Assembly: GCA_949286215.1 (NCBI GenBank)
Contig: CASDYX010000017.1
Coordinates: forward strand, 1 to 32,243
Origin: an uncultured Pseudomonadota bacterium
Lineage (GTDB): Bacteria > Pseudomonadota > Alphaproteobacteria > RF32 > CAG-239
Direction: 5' to 3'
Length of the DNA: 32,243 nucleotides
The notes under the pieces were generated by a model that saw only the letters and a program-made list of their open reading frames with translations, was not told the origin of the DNA and did not search any database. Made by a program: the position numbers and the translations under genes. Positions 7,288 through 15,429 of the stretch are shown here, piece by piece (positions within the stretch are counted from its first letter, which is position 1; each line of letters starts with the position of its first letter).

Positions 7288-7797
7288 ATGGCAAAGAAAT
7301 TTATATCCGAAAAAATCAGAATGAAAAGCGAATCCAGATTGGCTGCCGTTCAGGCAACTTATGTGATTGCCGTTACCGAAAATCCGGTCGAAGAGGTGAT
7401 TAAAGACTTTGTGGATGGTAAGGTCGGTCGTTTCGTGATTGCCGAAAAATCAATGGATAAAGAAGAAATGGTGCCGGTTCATGAAATGGATAGCGCTTAT
7501 TTTGCCGAATTGGTTAAAGGAGTGCATTCTCGCAAGGAAGATATTGAAAAATCACTCAATGCTTATTTGGCAAAAGGTTGGACTTTTGAACGTATGGATG
7601 AAACAATGCGTGCTTTGCTTTTGTGCGCAATTTATGAAATTACAACAACTTTGGATGTCGATGTTAAAGTAATAATTAAAGAATATGTCGATTTGGCTTA
7701 TGCTTTCTTTACTAAACAAGAGCCGAAAATGATTAATGCTTTGCTTGACCAAATTGCTCATGATGTTCGTCCGCAAGATGAGGTTAAGGCTGAGTAA
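7288..7797 (+). CDS. nusB: Transcription antitermination factor NusB
   Basis: NusB pairs with NusE (S10) on boxA RNA and keeps RNA polymerase processive through rRNA operons. It is a 169-residue helical protein; landmarks are SRLAAVQATYV near residue 15, the long helix AYFAELVKGVHSRKEDIE, and MRALLLCAIYEI ... VIIKEYVDLAYAFF, which match the second half of the NusB fold. An insertion-like segment around residues 35-60 is longer than in E. coli (139 residues) but common in alphaproteobacteria. AAGGAAG precedes the ATG, inside the end of nrdR. The stop overlaps the def start (TAATG). Confidence 0.92.
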   Translation: MAKKFISEKIRMKSESRLAAVQATYVIAVTENPVEEVIKDFVDGKVGRFVIAEKSMDKEEMVPVHEMDSAYFAELVKGVHSRKEDIEKSLNAYLAKGWTFERMDETMRALLLCAIYEITTTLDVDVKVIIKEYVDLAYAFFTKQEPKMINALLDQIAHDVRPQDEVKAE

Positions 7798-8333
7798 TGA
7801 CTAAGTTAAAGGTTTATGAATATCCACACCCTATCTTAAAACAAAAAGCGCAGAGGGTTGAAAAAATCGATGATGATTTGCGCAAGTTTTTGGATGATAT
7901 GTTGGAAACCATGTATGAAGAGGTTGGGGTTGGATTGGCAGCGCCACAAGTCGGTGTGTCCAAAAGAATCGTCGTGATTGATGCTGAACAAGAAAAAGAT
8001 GAACAGGGTAATAAACGCGGTAACCCGATGTATCTGGTTAATCCTGAAATTATTTGGCGTAGTGATGAAATGGTGTGTGGTGAAGAAGGGTGTCTGTCGG
8101 TACCTGACCAACGTGCCGAAGTGGAGCGTAATGCGAAAGTTCGTGTTCATTACTGGGATTATGATGGGGTGGAGCGTGAGATTTTGGCCGATGATTTCTT
8201 GGCGATTGTGATTCAGCACGAGCTGGACCATTTGGATGGAATTTTGTATATTGACCGTATCAGCCGCTTAAAAAGAAATATGCTCCTGAAAAAACTCAAA
8301 AAATATCGTGAAAATTTAGCTCACGAGGAATAG
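7797..8333 (+). CDS. def: Peptide deformylase
   Basis: Removes the formyl group from the N-terminal methionine of new proteins, using a bound Fe2+ or similar metal. All three motifs are intact: GVGLAAPQ at 44-51, EGCLS at 97-101 with metal ligand Cys99, and QHELDH at 140-145 with His141, Glu142 and His145. Length 178 is typical. The ATG shares a base with the nusB stop, so translation is likely coupled. It precedes fmt, which adds the formyl group that this enzyme removes. Confidence 0.97.
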   Translation: MTKLKVYEYPHPILKQKAQRVEKIDDDLRKFLDDMLETMYEEVGVGLAAPQVGVSKRIVVIDAEQEKDEQGNKRGNPMYLVNPEIIWRSDEMVCGEEGCLSVPDQRAEVERNAKVRVHYWDYDGVEREILADDFLAIVIQHELDHLDGILYIDRISRLKRNMLLKKLKKYRENLAHEE

Positions 8334-8393
8334 GCCATTTTTGAGCTTTTTCCAATTTTTGGGAATTCATCCGTATTTGAAGAAAGGTGAAAG

Positions 8394-9299
8394 ATGAAAA
8401 TCGTTTTTATGGGAACACCTGATTTTGCCGTTAAAGCATTAGAAGCACTTTACCAAAAGCACGAAATTGTGTGTGTTTATACGCGTGCGCCGCAAGAAGC
8501 CGGAAGAGGGAAGAAGCTCACCAAATCTCCGGTGCATGTGTTTGCCGAAGAGCATGGGATTGAGGTAAGAACACCTAAGTCTTTGCGCAATGCACAAGAA
8601 CAAGAGATGTTTAGAAATCTTCAAGCGGATATTTCAGTCGTGGCGGCTTATGGCTTGATTTTGCCCAAAGAAGTGATTGAGGCTTTCCCAATGGGATGTG
8701 TCAATATTCATGGTTCTTTGTTGCCACGTTGGAGAGGGGCTGCACCGATTCAAAGAGCTATTGAAGCCGGAGACAAAGAGAGCGGCATAACAATTATGAA
8801 AATGGTCGAACAACTTGATGCCGGCGATATGTTGCTCAAAGGTGTGGTGCCGATAACTCTTGATACAACAGGAGAAACACTGCATGATGCCATGGCAGAA
8901 ATGGGCGCAAAACTCATTTTGGAGGCGTTGGATAATTGGCAAAATCTTAAAGCTGTTCCTCAAGACGAATCGCTTGTGACCTATGCTGCCAAAATAGATA
9001 AGGCGGAAAGTCATTTGGACTTTTCGGAAAAGGCTGAAGTTTTGGAGCGCAAAATCAGAGCCTTTAATCCTTATCCGGCGGTTTATTTTGAATATGAGGG
9101 CGAGAGGTATAAAATCTTGCGTGCCAAAGTGGTTGATGGAAACGGGACTGTCGGAGAGATTTTGCAAGGCTCGGAACGTTTAGTGATTGCTTGTGGCGAT
9201 AAGGCTTTGGAAGTGGTGGAAATTCAGCGTCAGGGTAAGAAAAAAATGCCGATTGAGGAATGTTTACGCGGTATGCAGTTTGTTGGCAAAGTTGCGTAA
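8394..9299 (+). CDS. fmt: Methionyl-tRNA formyltransferase
   Basis: Transfers a formyl group from 10-formyl-tetrahydrofolate to Met-tRNA(fMet). The N-terminal domain shows FMGTPDFAVKALEAL at the start, the catalytic segment GCVNIHGSLLPRWRGAAP with Asn, His and downstream Asp (MKMVEQLDAGDML), and a C-terminal OB-fold domain from about residue 205 that grips the tRNA. At 301 residues it is slightly short but complete. AAAGGTGAAAG precedes the ATG. Last gene of nrdR-nusB-def-fmt, with a strong terminator nine bases downstream. Confidence 0.97.
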   Translation: MKIVFMGTPDFAVKALEALYQKHEIVCVYTRAPQEAGRGKKLTKSPVHVFAEEHGIEVRTPKSLRNAQEQEMFRNLQADISVVAAYGLILPKEVIEAFPMGCVNIHGSLLPRWRGAAPIQRAIEAGDKESGITIMKMVEQLDAGDMLLKGVVPITLDTTGETLHDAMAEMGAKLILEALDNWQNLKAVPQDESLVTYAAKIDKAESHLDFSEKAEVLERKIRAFNPYPAVYFEYEGERYKILRAKVVDGNGTVGEILQGSERLVIACGDKALEVVEIQRQGKKKMPIEECLRGMQFVGKVA

Positions 9300-9308
9300 G
9301 AAGTAATG

Positions 9309-9347
9309 AAAAACCCCGTAGATGAAAGTTCATCTGCGGGGTTTCTT
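9309..9347. terminator. Bidirectional terminator between fmt and the minus-strand unknown gene
   Basis: AACCCCG-T-AGATGAA pairs with TTCATCT-G-CGGGGTT around a 3-nt loop, with T-rich tracts on both outer sides. It ends fmt and the convergent gene at 9348. Confidence 0.85.
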
Positions 9348-10094
9348 TTAGGCAAAGACCTGAAGCAAGTTATAGACGTTGAGGATGCTTTTTTCCTCAG
9401 TGTACAACCCGCGGGTCAGGGACTTTTCAAACAGCTCGGTAACTAGCCGATGCATATCGGCTTCGTGAGCTTCATACTCCTTGCGGGGAGGAAGTAGGCC
9501 TTCCTTACGGCACAGAGTATAGAACATATTCTTTAAAAGATGGGTTGCTCGACCGTTTAATCCAAGCTGGCGAATCAGCTTGCGGTGCTTGGTCAGCAAT
9601 ATCCAGCTTGAGGAGCTGAAATGACCACCCATAAAGATAAACTCAAGAGCCATACCGTTGAAGAAATTTCTTTGTTCAGCTGCCTGGTCTAAGAATTTGT
9701 AACCTAAAGCGTGTTGAAAAGCGGCTTCTTCGGCGGTCTTATTCTGCACAAACAGGTTGCAGAGATATTTCATCTGCTTTTCCCATACATCGGTAGTGTA
9801 GGGAACTTGCAGTGCTTTTTCCAAAAGTTCCATATCCATGGGGTCCTTTTGTGCCTCCTTGATGGCTTGGAGGATGTTTTCGTCATGCTCCTTGTGTGCT
9901 TGTTCATCTAATTCCGCCTGCTTTTTTGCATTTTGAGCCTCATTGAGGCGGTGTTTGAATTCCTCCTCAATATTTTCAAATTTTTCTCCGGCATTGAGGC
10001 GCATAATAAATTCTTTGCGCAACAATGGGAAAATAAGAGTTTTTGAAAAGGCTTTTTCGGATGCCGTTAAGCGGCGTGATTTAAACTGTTCCAT
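9348..10094 (-). CDS. Unrecognised helical cytosolic protein (248 aa)
   Basis: I do not recognise a family. No signal peptide or membrane span is visible. Residues about 20-80 look like a charged coiled coil (runs of Glu, Lys, Gln and Ala); the rest is helical with FFNGMALEFIFMGG and SSSWILLTKHRKLIRQLGL as the most distinctive stretches. It has an excellent promoter (TTGCCA-17-TATAAT), a leader of about 45 nt without Shine-Dalgarno, and a shared terminator. By eye its codons use more C and G at third positions (GAG, AAG, CTC, CGC, GCC) than the AT-ending style of its neighbours. It belongs with the accessory set at 10252, 10881 and 27460. Confidence 0.75.
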   Translation of the reverse strand: MEQFKSRRLTASEKAFSKTLIFPLLRKEFIMRLNAGEKFENIEEEFKHRLNEAQNAKKQAELDEQAHKEHDENILQAIKEAQKDPMDMELLEKALQVPYTTDVWEKQMKYLCNLFVQNKTAEEAAFQHALGYKFLDQAAEQRNFFNGMALEFIFMGGHFSSSSWILLTKHRKLIRQLGLNGRATHLLKNMFYTLCRKEGLLPPRKEYEAHEADMHRLVTELFEKSLTRGLYTEEKSILNVYNLLQVFA

Positions 10095-10147
10095 AATTAT
10101 AAATATTTAAAATTGTTTTACATAATTCTTATTTCACTCAATTTTGT

Positions 10148-10176
10148 ATTATAGACAAAAATGTGTGTTTTGGCAA
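10148..10176 (-). promoter_or_regulatory. Promoter (TTGCCA class) for the gene ending at 9348
   Basis: Minus strand TTGCCA, 17-nt spacer ending TTTTTGTC, then TATAAT. The spacer end and -10 closely match the promoter at 11271-11299. Confidence 0.8.
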
Positions 10177-10198
10177 GAAGTATTTGCGAAAAAAATGC

Positions 10199-10238
10199 AA
10201 AAAAAAGACCCGAAACTTATCACAAGTTTCAGGTCTTT
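10199..10238 (-). terminator. Terminator for the 10881-10252 operon
   Basis: On the minus strand AAAAGACC-T-GAAACTT pairs with AAGTTTC-G-GGTCTTTT around a short loop, followed by eight T. Confidence 0.85.
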
Positions 10239-10251
10239 TGCTTAAGGGGCT

Positions 10252-10851
10252 TTAGCTCATCGGAACAGAGAACTCTTTGACAAAGTCATAATGAGAGCCT
10301 AGTTCTTCATCAAGCTCTTGCCACTTCTTTTGGGTCGTGGCGTCTTGAGCCCAGAATTTGATGTCGTCTTTTAAGACCGCTTTAGCATAGATGGGAATTT
10401 GGTCTATGTGGGTGCGCAAGAGTTTCCATGCATATTTGGAAACGTATTGCTTGCCCAAGAGTCTTTTCCACCATCCCATATCTACGAAGCCTGCTCCGAT
10501 ATGCTTGTCGGCATATTCAAAGCAGTAACGTTTGATATCTTTTTGCTGATACTTCAAACCTTCTATCAATACATCACCGATTTGGTTGCGGTAGATGTTC
10601 AGAGGGCAATAAGTAAATATCATCAAAAAGGCAATCTGGCGCTCCTCGTTGAGTGCCGTCATTTCATCATTTCCGGCGGCCAGTGCGCCTTTTCTTGCAC
10701 TCCGGAGTTCAGCGGCAAAATTGCGGATGAACTCTTTCTTTTGTTGATGGGAGCTGAAATGTTCGTCCCACAACTTTTGTGCAATTGTTTTTCTTCTCTC
10801 AAAGTCCTCTGCCGACATCTGCGAGAGGATTTCGTTAATTTGTTGAGCCAT
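10252..10851 (-). CDS. Unrecognised helical protein (199 aa)
   Basis: Family unknown. It is a charged helical cytosolic protein with notable aromatic-rich segments (FLMIFTYCPLNIYRNQIGD, DMGWWKRLLGKQYVSKYAWK) and no signal peptide. It is second in a two-gene unit, 29 nt after the gene at 10881. The ATG lacks a Shine-Dalgarno sequence; the leader is AT-rich with A-rich bases just before the start. Codon choice is more GC-ending (GAG, CTC, TTC, ATC, AAG) than in nusB or macA. A strong terminator follows the stop directly. Confidence 0.72.
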   Translation of the reverse strand: MAQQINEILSQMSAEDFERRKTIAQKLWDEHFSSHQQKKEFIRNFAAELRSARKGALAAGNDEMTALNEERQIAFLMIFTYCPLNIYRNQIGDVLIEGLKYQQKDIKRYCFEYADKHIGAGFVDMGWWKRLLGKQYVSKYAWKLLRTHIDQIPIYAKAVLKDDIKFWAQDATTQKKWQELDEELGSHYDFVKEFSVPMS

Positions 10852-10880
10852 TGGTAATTAGTTTTAGGTATTATTAAAGT

Positions 10881-11222
10881 TTAAAGTTTTTTCTCAAATG
10901 CCTTGGCTTTTCCGGTGATTTGATTACTAAACATTTCCGGATTTGCCTTTACCGTTTGGCAGAGCAGGCGGTAGTTGCGCTGACATTCTGGTGTGACATA
11001 TTTTGTCTTTCCTAAAAGCAGGGCAATTTTCTGCTCATCATCATCAGATACCACTTTCGCAGCGACATCTTTGAGGATTGAAGTTATGAGTTCTTTACGG
11101 TATTCACTACTACATTCAATCATCTTTTTGATACTAACCAATTTCTTTTGGTCTCTCTGGCTTAATTCTTTTTTTTCTTTCATTTTTTTAAAGATTTTAT
11201 GGCTCGGATGAACATATTCCAC
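10881..11222 (-). CDS. Unrecognised small basic protein (113 aa)
   Basis: Starts with GTG at 11222, with GAGG five bases upstream, so this member of the accessory set does have a ribosome binding site. The 113-residue product is Lys-rich (VHPSHKIFKKMKEKKEL), helical and cytosolic, with CQRNYRLLCQTVKANPEMFSNQ near the end. No family recognised. It is first in a unit with the 199-residue gene, driven by the TTGCCA-17-TATTAT promoter. The pairing of a small basic protein with a larger partner could suggest a complex, but nothing in the sequence shows a function. Confidence 0.7.
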   Translation of the reverse strand: MEYVHPSHKIFKKMKEKKELSQRDQKKLVSIKKMIECSSEYRKELITSILKDVAAKVVSDDDEQKIALLLGKTKYVTPECQRNYRLLCQTVKANPEMFSNQITGKAKAFEKKL

Positions 11223-11270
11223 CTTTGCCTCGTTAATAATTATAGTTATAAAAATCGCATTTTGGATTTT

Positions 11271-11299
11271 ATAATAGACAAAAGAGACTTATTTGGCAA
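11271..11299 (-). promoter_or_regulatory. Promoter (TTGCCA class) for the 10881-10252 operon
   Basis: Minus strand TTGCCA, 17-nt spacer ending CTTTTGTC, then TATTAT. The same -35, spacer length and TTTTGTCTATWAT block occur at 10148-10176. Confidence 0.8.
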
Positions 11300-11386
11300 G
11301 GGGTAATTTGGAATTTTTTAGATTATTTTAAAGAATATACCTTATAATTGCCCATATTTAAATGTTTTACTTGAGAGGTTGAACGG

Positions 11387-12547
11387 ATGAATAAAAATTT
11401 AAAGATTGCTTTAGCGGTGATTGTTGGCGGTGTGGCTTTGAGTTTGATGCTTAAAGATGACGTTAAAGTCGGTTCGTATATTACGCATAAATTGGCTAAA
11501 GGTGATATCGTTGAAAAAATTACTGCGTCAGGCACGATTAATCCGATTTCGACCATTAATATCGGCACGCAAGTATCGGGAACAATTTCTGAAATCTATG
11601 TGGATTATAACTCAAAAGTGACTAAGAATCAGCTTTTGGCGCAGATTGATCCAGCTTTGTTTGAAGCAACCGTCGGGCAAAAGAGAGCAGCTCTCAGTGT
11701 GGCTAAAGCCGAAGTTCAAGTGGCCGAAAATGAAGTCGATTATGCTAAGAAAAATTTAGAGCGTATTAAAAAACTTAATGCTTCTAGATATTCGGCGGAT
11801 AAAGATTTGGATTTAGCTGAAAAAGAGTATAACAATGCAGTGGCTCAATTAGCTCTGAAAAAAGCTCAGGTGGAGCAAAACCAAGCCGCGCTTGATTCGG
11901 CTGAAACGGAATTACGCTATACCAAAATTATTTCTCCCGTGGATGGTATCGTCGTATCAAAAGAAGTTGAAGTCGGGCAAACGGTGGCTGCTAGTTTCCA
12001 GACGCCGACTTTGTTTAACGTGGCGGAAGATTTAACCAAAATGCAGATTGAAGCATCTGTGGTGGAAGCTGATATCGCAAAAGTACATAATGGGCAAGTA
12101 GTGGAATTTAGTGTTGATAGTTTTCCTGATGAAGTATTTATCGGAAAAGTTACACAAGTTCGTAACGAGGCCATTAATACCTCAAATGTGGTAACTTATG
12201 AAGTCATTATAGAAGTGGATAACAAAGATCTCAAACTCAAGCCCGGTATGACAGCTAATGTGGAAATTATTACCGCTAATAAAAAAGATGTTTTCTTGGT
12301 TCCGAACAAGGCTTTGCGTTTCTACGTTACCGATGAAAATGGTGATACAAAACGATATAAAGATAAAGGTATTTGGGTGTTGGAAGGAAATACTCCGGAA
12401 AGAATCGTCATTAAAACCGGTGTGGCTGATGATGATTTTACCGAAATCAGTGCTGATGGCTTGACTGAGGGGATGAAAGTGATTTTGGAAGAAAATTCCG
12501 CCGAAGCTGAGGCTAAACGCCAAATGAGAATGAGGATGCCACATTAA
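11387..12547 (+). CDS. Periplasmic adaptor subunit of a tripartite ABC efflux pump (MacA-like)
   Basis: Membrane fusion proteins of this type bridge an inner-membrane ABC exporter and an outer-membrane channel such as TolC. One N-terminal membrane anchor (about residues 6-24) precedes a first lipoyl half (ASGTINPISTINIGTQVSG), a long coiled-coil hairpin (about 90-180), the second lipoyl half (SPVDGIVVSKEVEVGQTV), and beta-barrel and membrane-proximal domains with LKPGMTANVEI. Length 386 suits MacA. The tail MRMRMPH is Met-rich. The stop overlaps the start of the ATPase gene (TAATG). AGAGG lies upstream of the ATG. No outer-membrane channel gene is present here. Confidence 0.9.
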   Translation: MNKNLKIALAVIVGGVALSLMLKDDVKVGSYITHKLAKGDIVEKITASGTINPISTINIGTQVSGTISEIYVDYNSKVTKNQLLAQIDPALFEATVGQKRAALSVAKAEVQVAENEVDYAKKNLERIKKLNASRYSADKDLDLAEKEYNNAVAQLALKKAQVEQNQAALDSAETELRYTKIISPVDGIVVSKEVEVGQTVAASFQTPTLFNVAEDLTKMQIEASVVEADIAKVHNGQVVEFSVDSFPDEVFIGKVTQVRNEAINTSNVVTYEVIIEVDNKDLKLKPGMTANVEIITANKKDVFLVPNKALRFYVTDENGDTKRYKDKGIWVLEGNTPERIVIKTGVADDDFTEISADGLTEGMKVILEENSAEAEAKRQMRMRMPH

Positions 12548-13257
12548 TGTCATTGATTGAGCTTAAAAATATTACAAAATCTTATCCTTTGGATGGATTA
12601 AATCTTAAAATTCTGAAAGGTATTTCTTTGCAAATTAATACCGGAGAATTTGTGGCAATTATGGGACCATCAGGGTCTGGAAAATCAACTTTGATGAATA
12701 TTTTGGGCTGTTTGGATAAGCCTAGCAGCGGGCATTATATTTTAGATGGAAAAAATGTTGAAAAGCTATCTTCCGATGAATTGGCAGAAATCAGAAATCA
12801 AAAAATCGGTTTCGTATTTCAGGGGTTTAATTTGCTCTCTCGTACAAGTGCTTTGGAGAATGTTGAGTTGCCGATGGTCTATGCAAATGTGCCGGCAGAG
12901 GAAAGACAAGCACGCGCCATAAAAGCCTTAAAGCAGGTCGGTTTGGAAAAAAGAATGTATCACCAACCAAATCAGCTTTCTGGCGGACAACAACAACGTG
13001 TGGCAATTGCCAGAGCTGTGGTAAATGAAGCTCCGATTATTTTTGCCGATGAGCCGACGGGTAATTTGGATACCAAAATGAGTGTTGAAATTATGGAGTT
13101 GTTTACCAAGCTCAATAAAGATTTGGGAAGAACCATTATCTTAGTGACACATGAAGAAGATATTGCGCTCTATGCGGATAGAATTATTAAAATTGTTGAC
13201 GGTGAAATCCATTCCGATGAAAAAGTAAAAAATAAGAAAGTTGTGGCACATGATTGA
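12547..13257 (+). CDS. ABC transporter ATPase (MacB/LolD-like)
   Basis: Powers the efflux pump by ATP hydrolysis. Walker [10 protein letters not shown] at 40-48, Q-loop in FQGFNLL at about 91-97, signature LSGGQQQR at 144-151, Walker B IIFADEP at about 164-170 and the H-loop VTHEE near residue 200. It is 236 residues, a free-standing ATPase rather than the fused form of E. coli MacB. Its start overlaps macA and its end overlaps the permease, so all three are translationally coupled. Confidence 0.93.
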   Translation: MSLIELKNITKSYPLDGLNLKILKGISLQINTGEFVAIMGPSGSGKSTLMNILGCLDKPSSGHYILDGKNVEKLSSDELAEIRNQKIGFVFQGFNLLSRTSALENVELPMVYANVPAEERQARAIKALKQVGLEKRMYHQPNQLSGGQQQRVAIARAVVNEAPIIFADEPTGNLDTKMSVEIMELFTKLNKDLGRTIILVTHEEDIALYADRIIKIVDGEIHSDEKVKNKKVVAHD

Positions 13258-14479
13258 TTTAACAACAGTTTCTAGTATTGCGTTTCGCGCTATTAAAGCT
13301 AATAAAATGCGCTCAATCCTGACCAGCTTGGGTATTATTATTGGTGTGGGCGCTGTTATTGTCATGCTTTCTATCGGGAATGGGGCTCAAATTTCTATTC
13401 AACAAGAAATGAAAACCATGGGCTCTAATTTGTTGATTGTTCGTTCAGGTGTGGCTACTTCCAGCGGGGCTAGGGGTGGCAGAGGGTCTCAACCTACCAT
13501 GAAAAAAAGTGATGGTGATGCCATTCAGGCAAAAATTTCAAAAATCAGATTAGCGGCTCCGGTGTTGGAAGAAACAGCACAAATGGTGTATGGTAATGCA
13601 AACTGGTCAACACAAGTGACCGGTACGGACAGACGCTATTTCCAGATTAAAGATTGGAACTTGAATTATGGGCGAAATTTTACCAATAGCGATGTGAAAA
13701 ACGCAAGCAAAGTTACCATTTTGGGACAAACAGTGGTTTATGAATTGTTTGGTGATGTTGACCCTTTGGGAAAAACAATTCGTATTAAAGGAATTCCGTT
13801 TGAAGTTATCGGTGTTTTGGAAAAAAGAGGCGAAAACGGTATGGGCTTTGACCAAGATGATGTGGTGTTTATTCCAATTACAACGGCTCAGAAAAAAGTT
13901 ATGGGTATCCAATTACCCGACCAGGTTAAAATGGTGATGTTGCAGGCAATAGATGCCGAAAGTACTTATTCCGTGCAAGATGAAATTAGGCAACTCTTGC
14001 GCCAAAGACATAATTTGGGAAGCAATAAAGATGATGATTTTGTGATTATGAACTTAACACAGATGATGGAAATGATGGAAAACTCAACCCGAATTATGAC
14101 GATTTTGCTGGGGTCAATCGCTTCCATTTCTCTCTTGGTGGGTGGTATCGGTATTATGAATATTATGTTAGTTTCCGTAACCGAAAGAACGCGTGAAATC
14201 GGAATTAGAATGGCAATAGGGGCTAAGTCTTGGGATATTCGTTGGCAATTCTTAATGGAATCTTTGGTCTTGTCTTTAATCGGCGGATTGGTTGGTGTGA
14301 TGCTTGGTGTTGGAGGGGCTATTGTTGTCGGGTACTTTAGTTCTTTTCCGGCAAAGGTGTCTTTGATGTATATTTTATTGCCGTTTTCTTTTTCGGGTGT
14401 GGTTGGTTTGTTCTTTGGCTTTTATCCGGCTTATAAAGCCTCTCTTTTGAACCCTATCAATGCTTTGCGGTATGAATAA
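13250..14479 (+). CDS. ABC transporter permease, MacB-PCD/FtsX type
   Basis: The 409-residue protein has the MacB layout: an N-terminal helix with the signature FRAIKANKMRSILTSLGIII, a large periplasmic domain (about 55-270) that meets the adaptor, then three membrane helices forming the FtsX domain with GGIGIMNIMLVSVTERTREI and a final FYPAYKASLLNPINALRYE. ATG 13250 is used because the in-frame TTG at 13241 lies within the ATPase gene and would add only three residues; the overlap is eight bases. With the two upstream genes it forms a complete inner-membrane part of a MacAB-like exporter of peptides, macrolides or lipids; the substrate is not shown. Confidence 0.92.
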   Translation: MIDLTTVSSIAFRAIKANKMRSILTSLGIIIGVGAVIVMLSIGNGAQISIQQEMKTMGSNLLIVRSGVATSSGARGGRGSQPTMKKSDGDAIQAKISKIRLAAPVLEETAQMVYGNANWSTQVTGTDRRYFQIKDWNLNYGRNFTNSDVKNASKVTILGQTVVYELFGDVDPLGKTIRIKGIPFEVIGVLEKRGENGMGFDQDDVVFIPITTAQKKVMGIQLPDQVKMVMLQAIDAESTYSVQDEIRQLLRQRHNLGSNKDDDFVIMNLTQMMEMMENSTRIMTILLGSIASISLLVGGIGIMNIMLVSVTERTREIGIRMAIGAKSWDIRWQFLMESLVLSLIGGLVGVMLGVGGAIVVGYFSSFPAKVSLMYILLPFSFSGVVGLFFGFYPAYKASLLNPINALRYE

Positions 14480-14498
14480 GCGTTAAATAAACGACACA

Positions 14499-14527
14499 AA
14501 AAACCCCGCAGAGAGCGGGGCTTTTTG
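14499..14527. terminator. Bidirectional terminator between the exporter and ctrA
   Basis: CCCCGC / GCGGGG stem with a 5-nt loop, A run on the left and T run on the right. It serves the permease on plus and ctrA on minus. Confidence 0.85.
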
Positions 14528-14540
14528 GTATATTATGCGG

Positions 14541-15233
14541 TTATTGCTTTTTGGGTTCATCAGGGTCGCGTAAGACGTAGCCTCTTCCCCAAACGGTTTC
14601 AATATAATTCTTACCGCCCGATGCTTTTTCCAATTTTTTACGAAGTTTGCAGATGAACACATCGATAATTTTTAATTCCGGTTCATCAATTCCGCCATAG
14701 AGGTGGTTTAAGAATTGGTCTTTGTTAAGGGTTGAACCTTTGCGTAAAGAAAGCAATTCCATAATGCCGTATTCTTTGCCGGTGAGGTGCAAAGTTTTGG
14801 TGCCGACAGTAACGGTTTGGGTGTCCAAATTAACTTCAACTTCGCCGGTGCGAATAATGGAATTTGAGTGGCCTTTGGAGCGACGAACAACAGCTTGAAT
14901 ACGAGCCAATAATTCAGCTTTGTCAAAAGGTTTGGTCAGATAGTCATCGGCGCCGTAGCCCAAGCCTTTAACCTTTTTATCGGGTTCGGTGAGACCAGAT
15001 AAAATCAATACCGGAGTGTTGACCTTTGAAGCGCGCAAGTTCTTCAAGACTTCATAGCCGTTCATATCCGGTAACATCAAATCCAAAATGATGATGTCAT
15101 AATCATATAATTTGCCGATTTCCAAACCGTCTTCGCCTAAATCCGTTGTATCAACAATCATGCCTTCTTTTTTGAGCATGGTTTCAATACTTTGGGAGAT
15201 GGCGTAATCATCTTCAACCAATAAAACCCGCAT
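14541..15233 (-). CDS. ctrA: Cell-cycle response regulator CtrA
   Basis: CtrA is the OmpR-type master regulator of alphaproteobacteria that controls flagellar, chemotaxis and division genes after phosphorylation through CckA-ChpT. The receiver domain has the acidic pocket Glu7-Asp8-Asp9, phospho-acceptor Asp51 ([17 protein letters not shown]), and Lys in [11 protein letters not shown]. The C-terminal winged helix shows [12 protein letters not shown], and [15 protein letters not shown] ... [13 protein letters not shown]. At 230 residues it is full length. It ends in DEPKKQ and so lacks the C-terminal Ala-Ala that directs ClpXP proteolysis of Caulobacter CtrA. It is divergent from fliI across 196 nt containing TTAA-rich sites. 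Confidence 0.95.
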   Translation of the reverse strand: MRVLLVEDDYAISQSIETMLKKEGMIVDTTDLGEDGLEIGKLYDYDIIILDLMLPDMNGYEVLKNLRASKVNTPVLILSGLTEPDKKVKGLGYGADDYLTKPFDKAELLARIQAVVRRSKGHSNSIIRTGEVEVNLDTQTVTVGTKTLHLTGKEYGIMELLSLRKGSTLNKDQFLNHLYGGIDEPELKIIDVFICKLRKKLEKASGGKNYIETVWGRGYVLRDPDEPKKQ

Positions 15234-15300
15234 TTTTTTAGACCTCCAAATAAGTTATTTTTTATTGATGAGCTCATCATAAACTCTTATTTTTTATTTG

Positions 15301-15336
15301 TTAACTTTTTAATCGGGCTTGTTAATAATTATTAAC
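15301..15336. promoter_or_regulatory. TTAA-rich operator region between ctrA and fliI
   Basis: This stretch holds GTTAATAATTATTAAC (15321-15336), a perfect 16-bp palindrome with two TTAA words 6 nt apart, and another pair TTAACTTTTTAA at 15301-15312. The classical CtrA box is TTAA-N7-TTAA; neither spacing matches exactly. Its place between ctrA and fliI makes CtrA itself, or another regulator of both, the natural binder. Confidence 0.45.
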
Positions 15337-15429
15337 AAAATATTGTAAGGCTTGAAAACTGTTAAAAACCTTTATTTATCTGCCAAAATATGTATTTTAT
15401 GTGTTAGCATAAGTCGAATTTGTTTTTTG

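Noticed and set aside
15301..15336. Canonical CtrA box
   Set aside because: No TTAA-N7-TTAA spacing is present; listed as an operator-like region instead.
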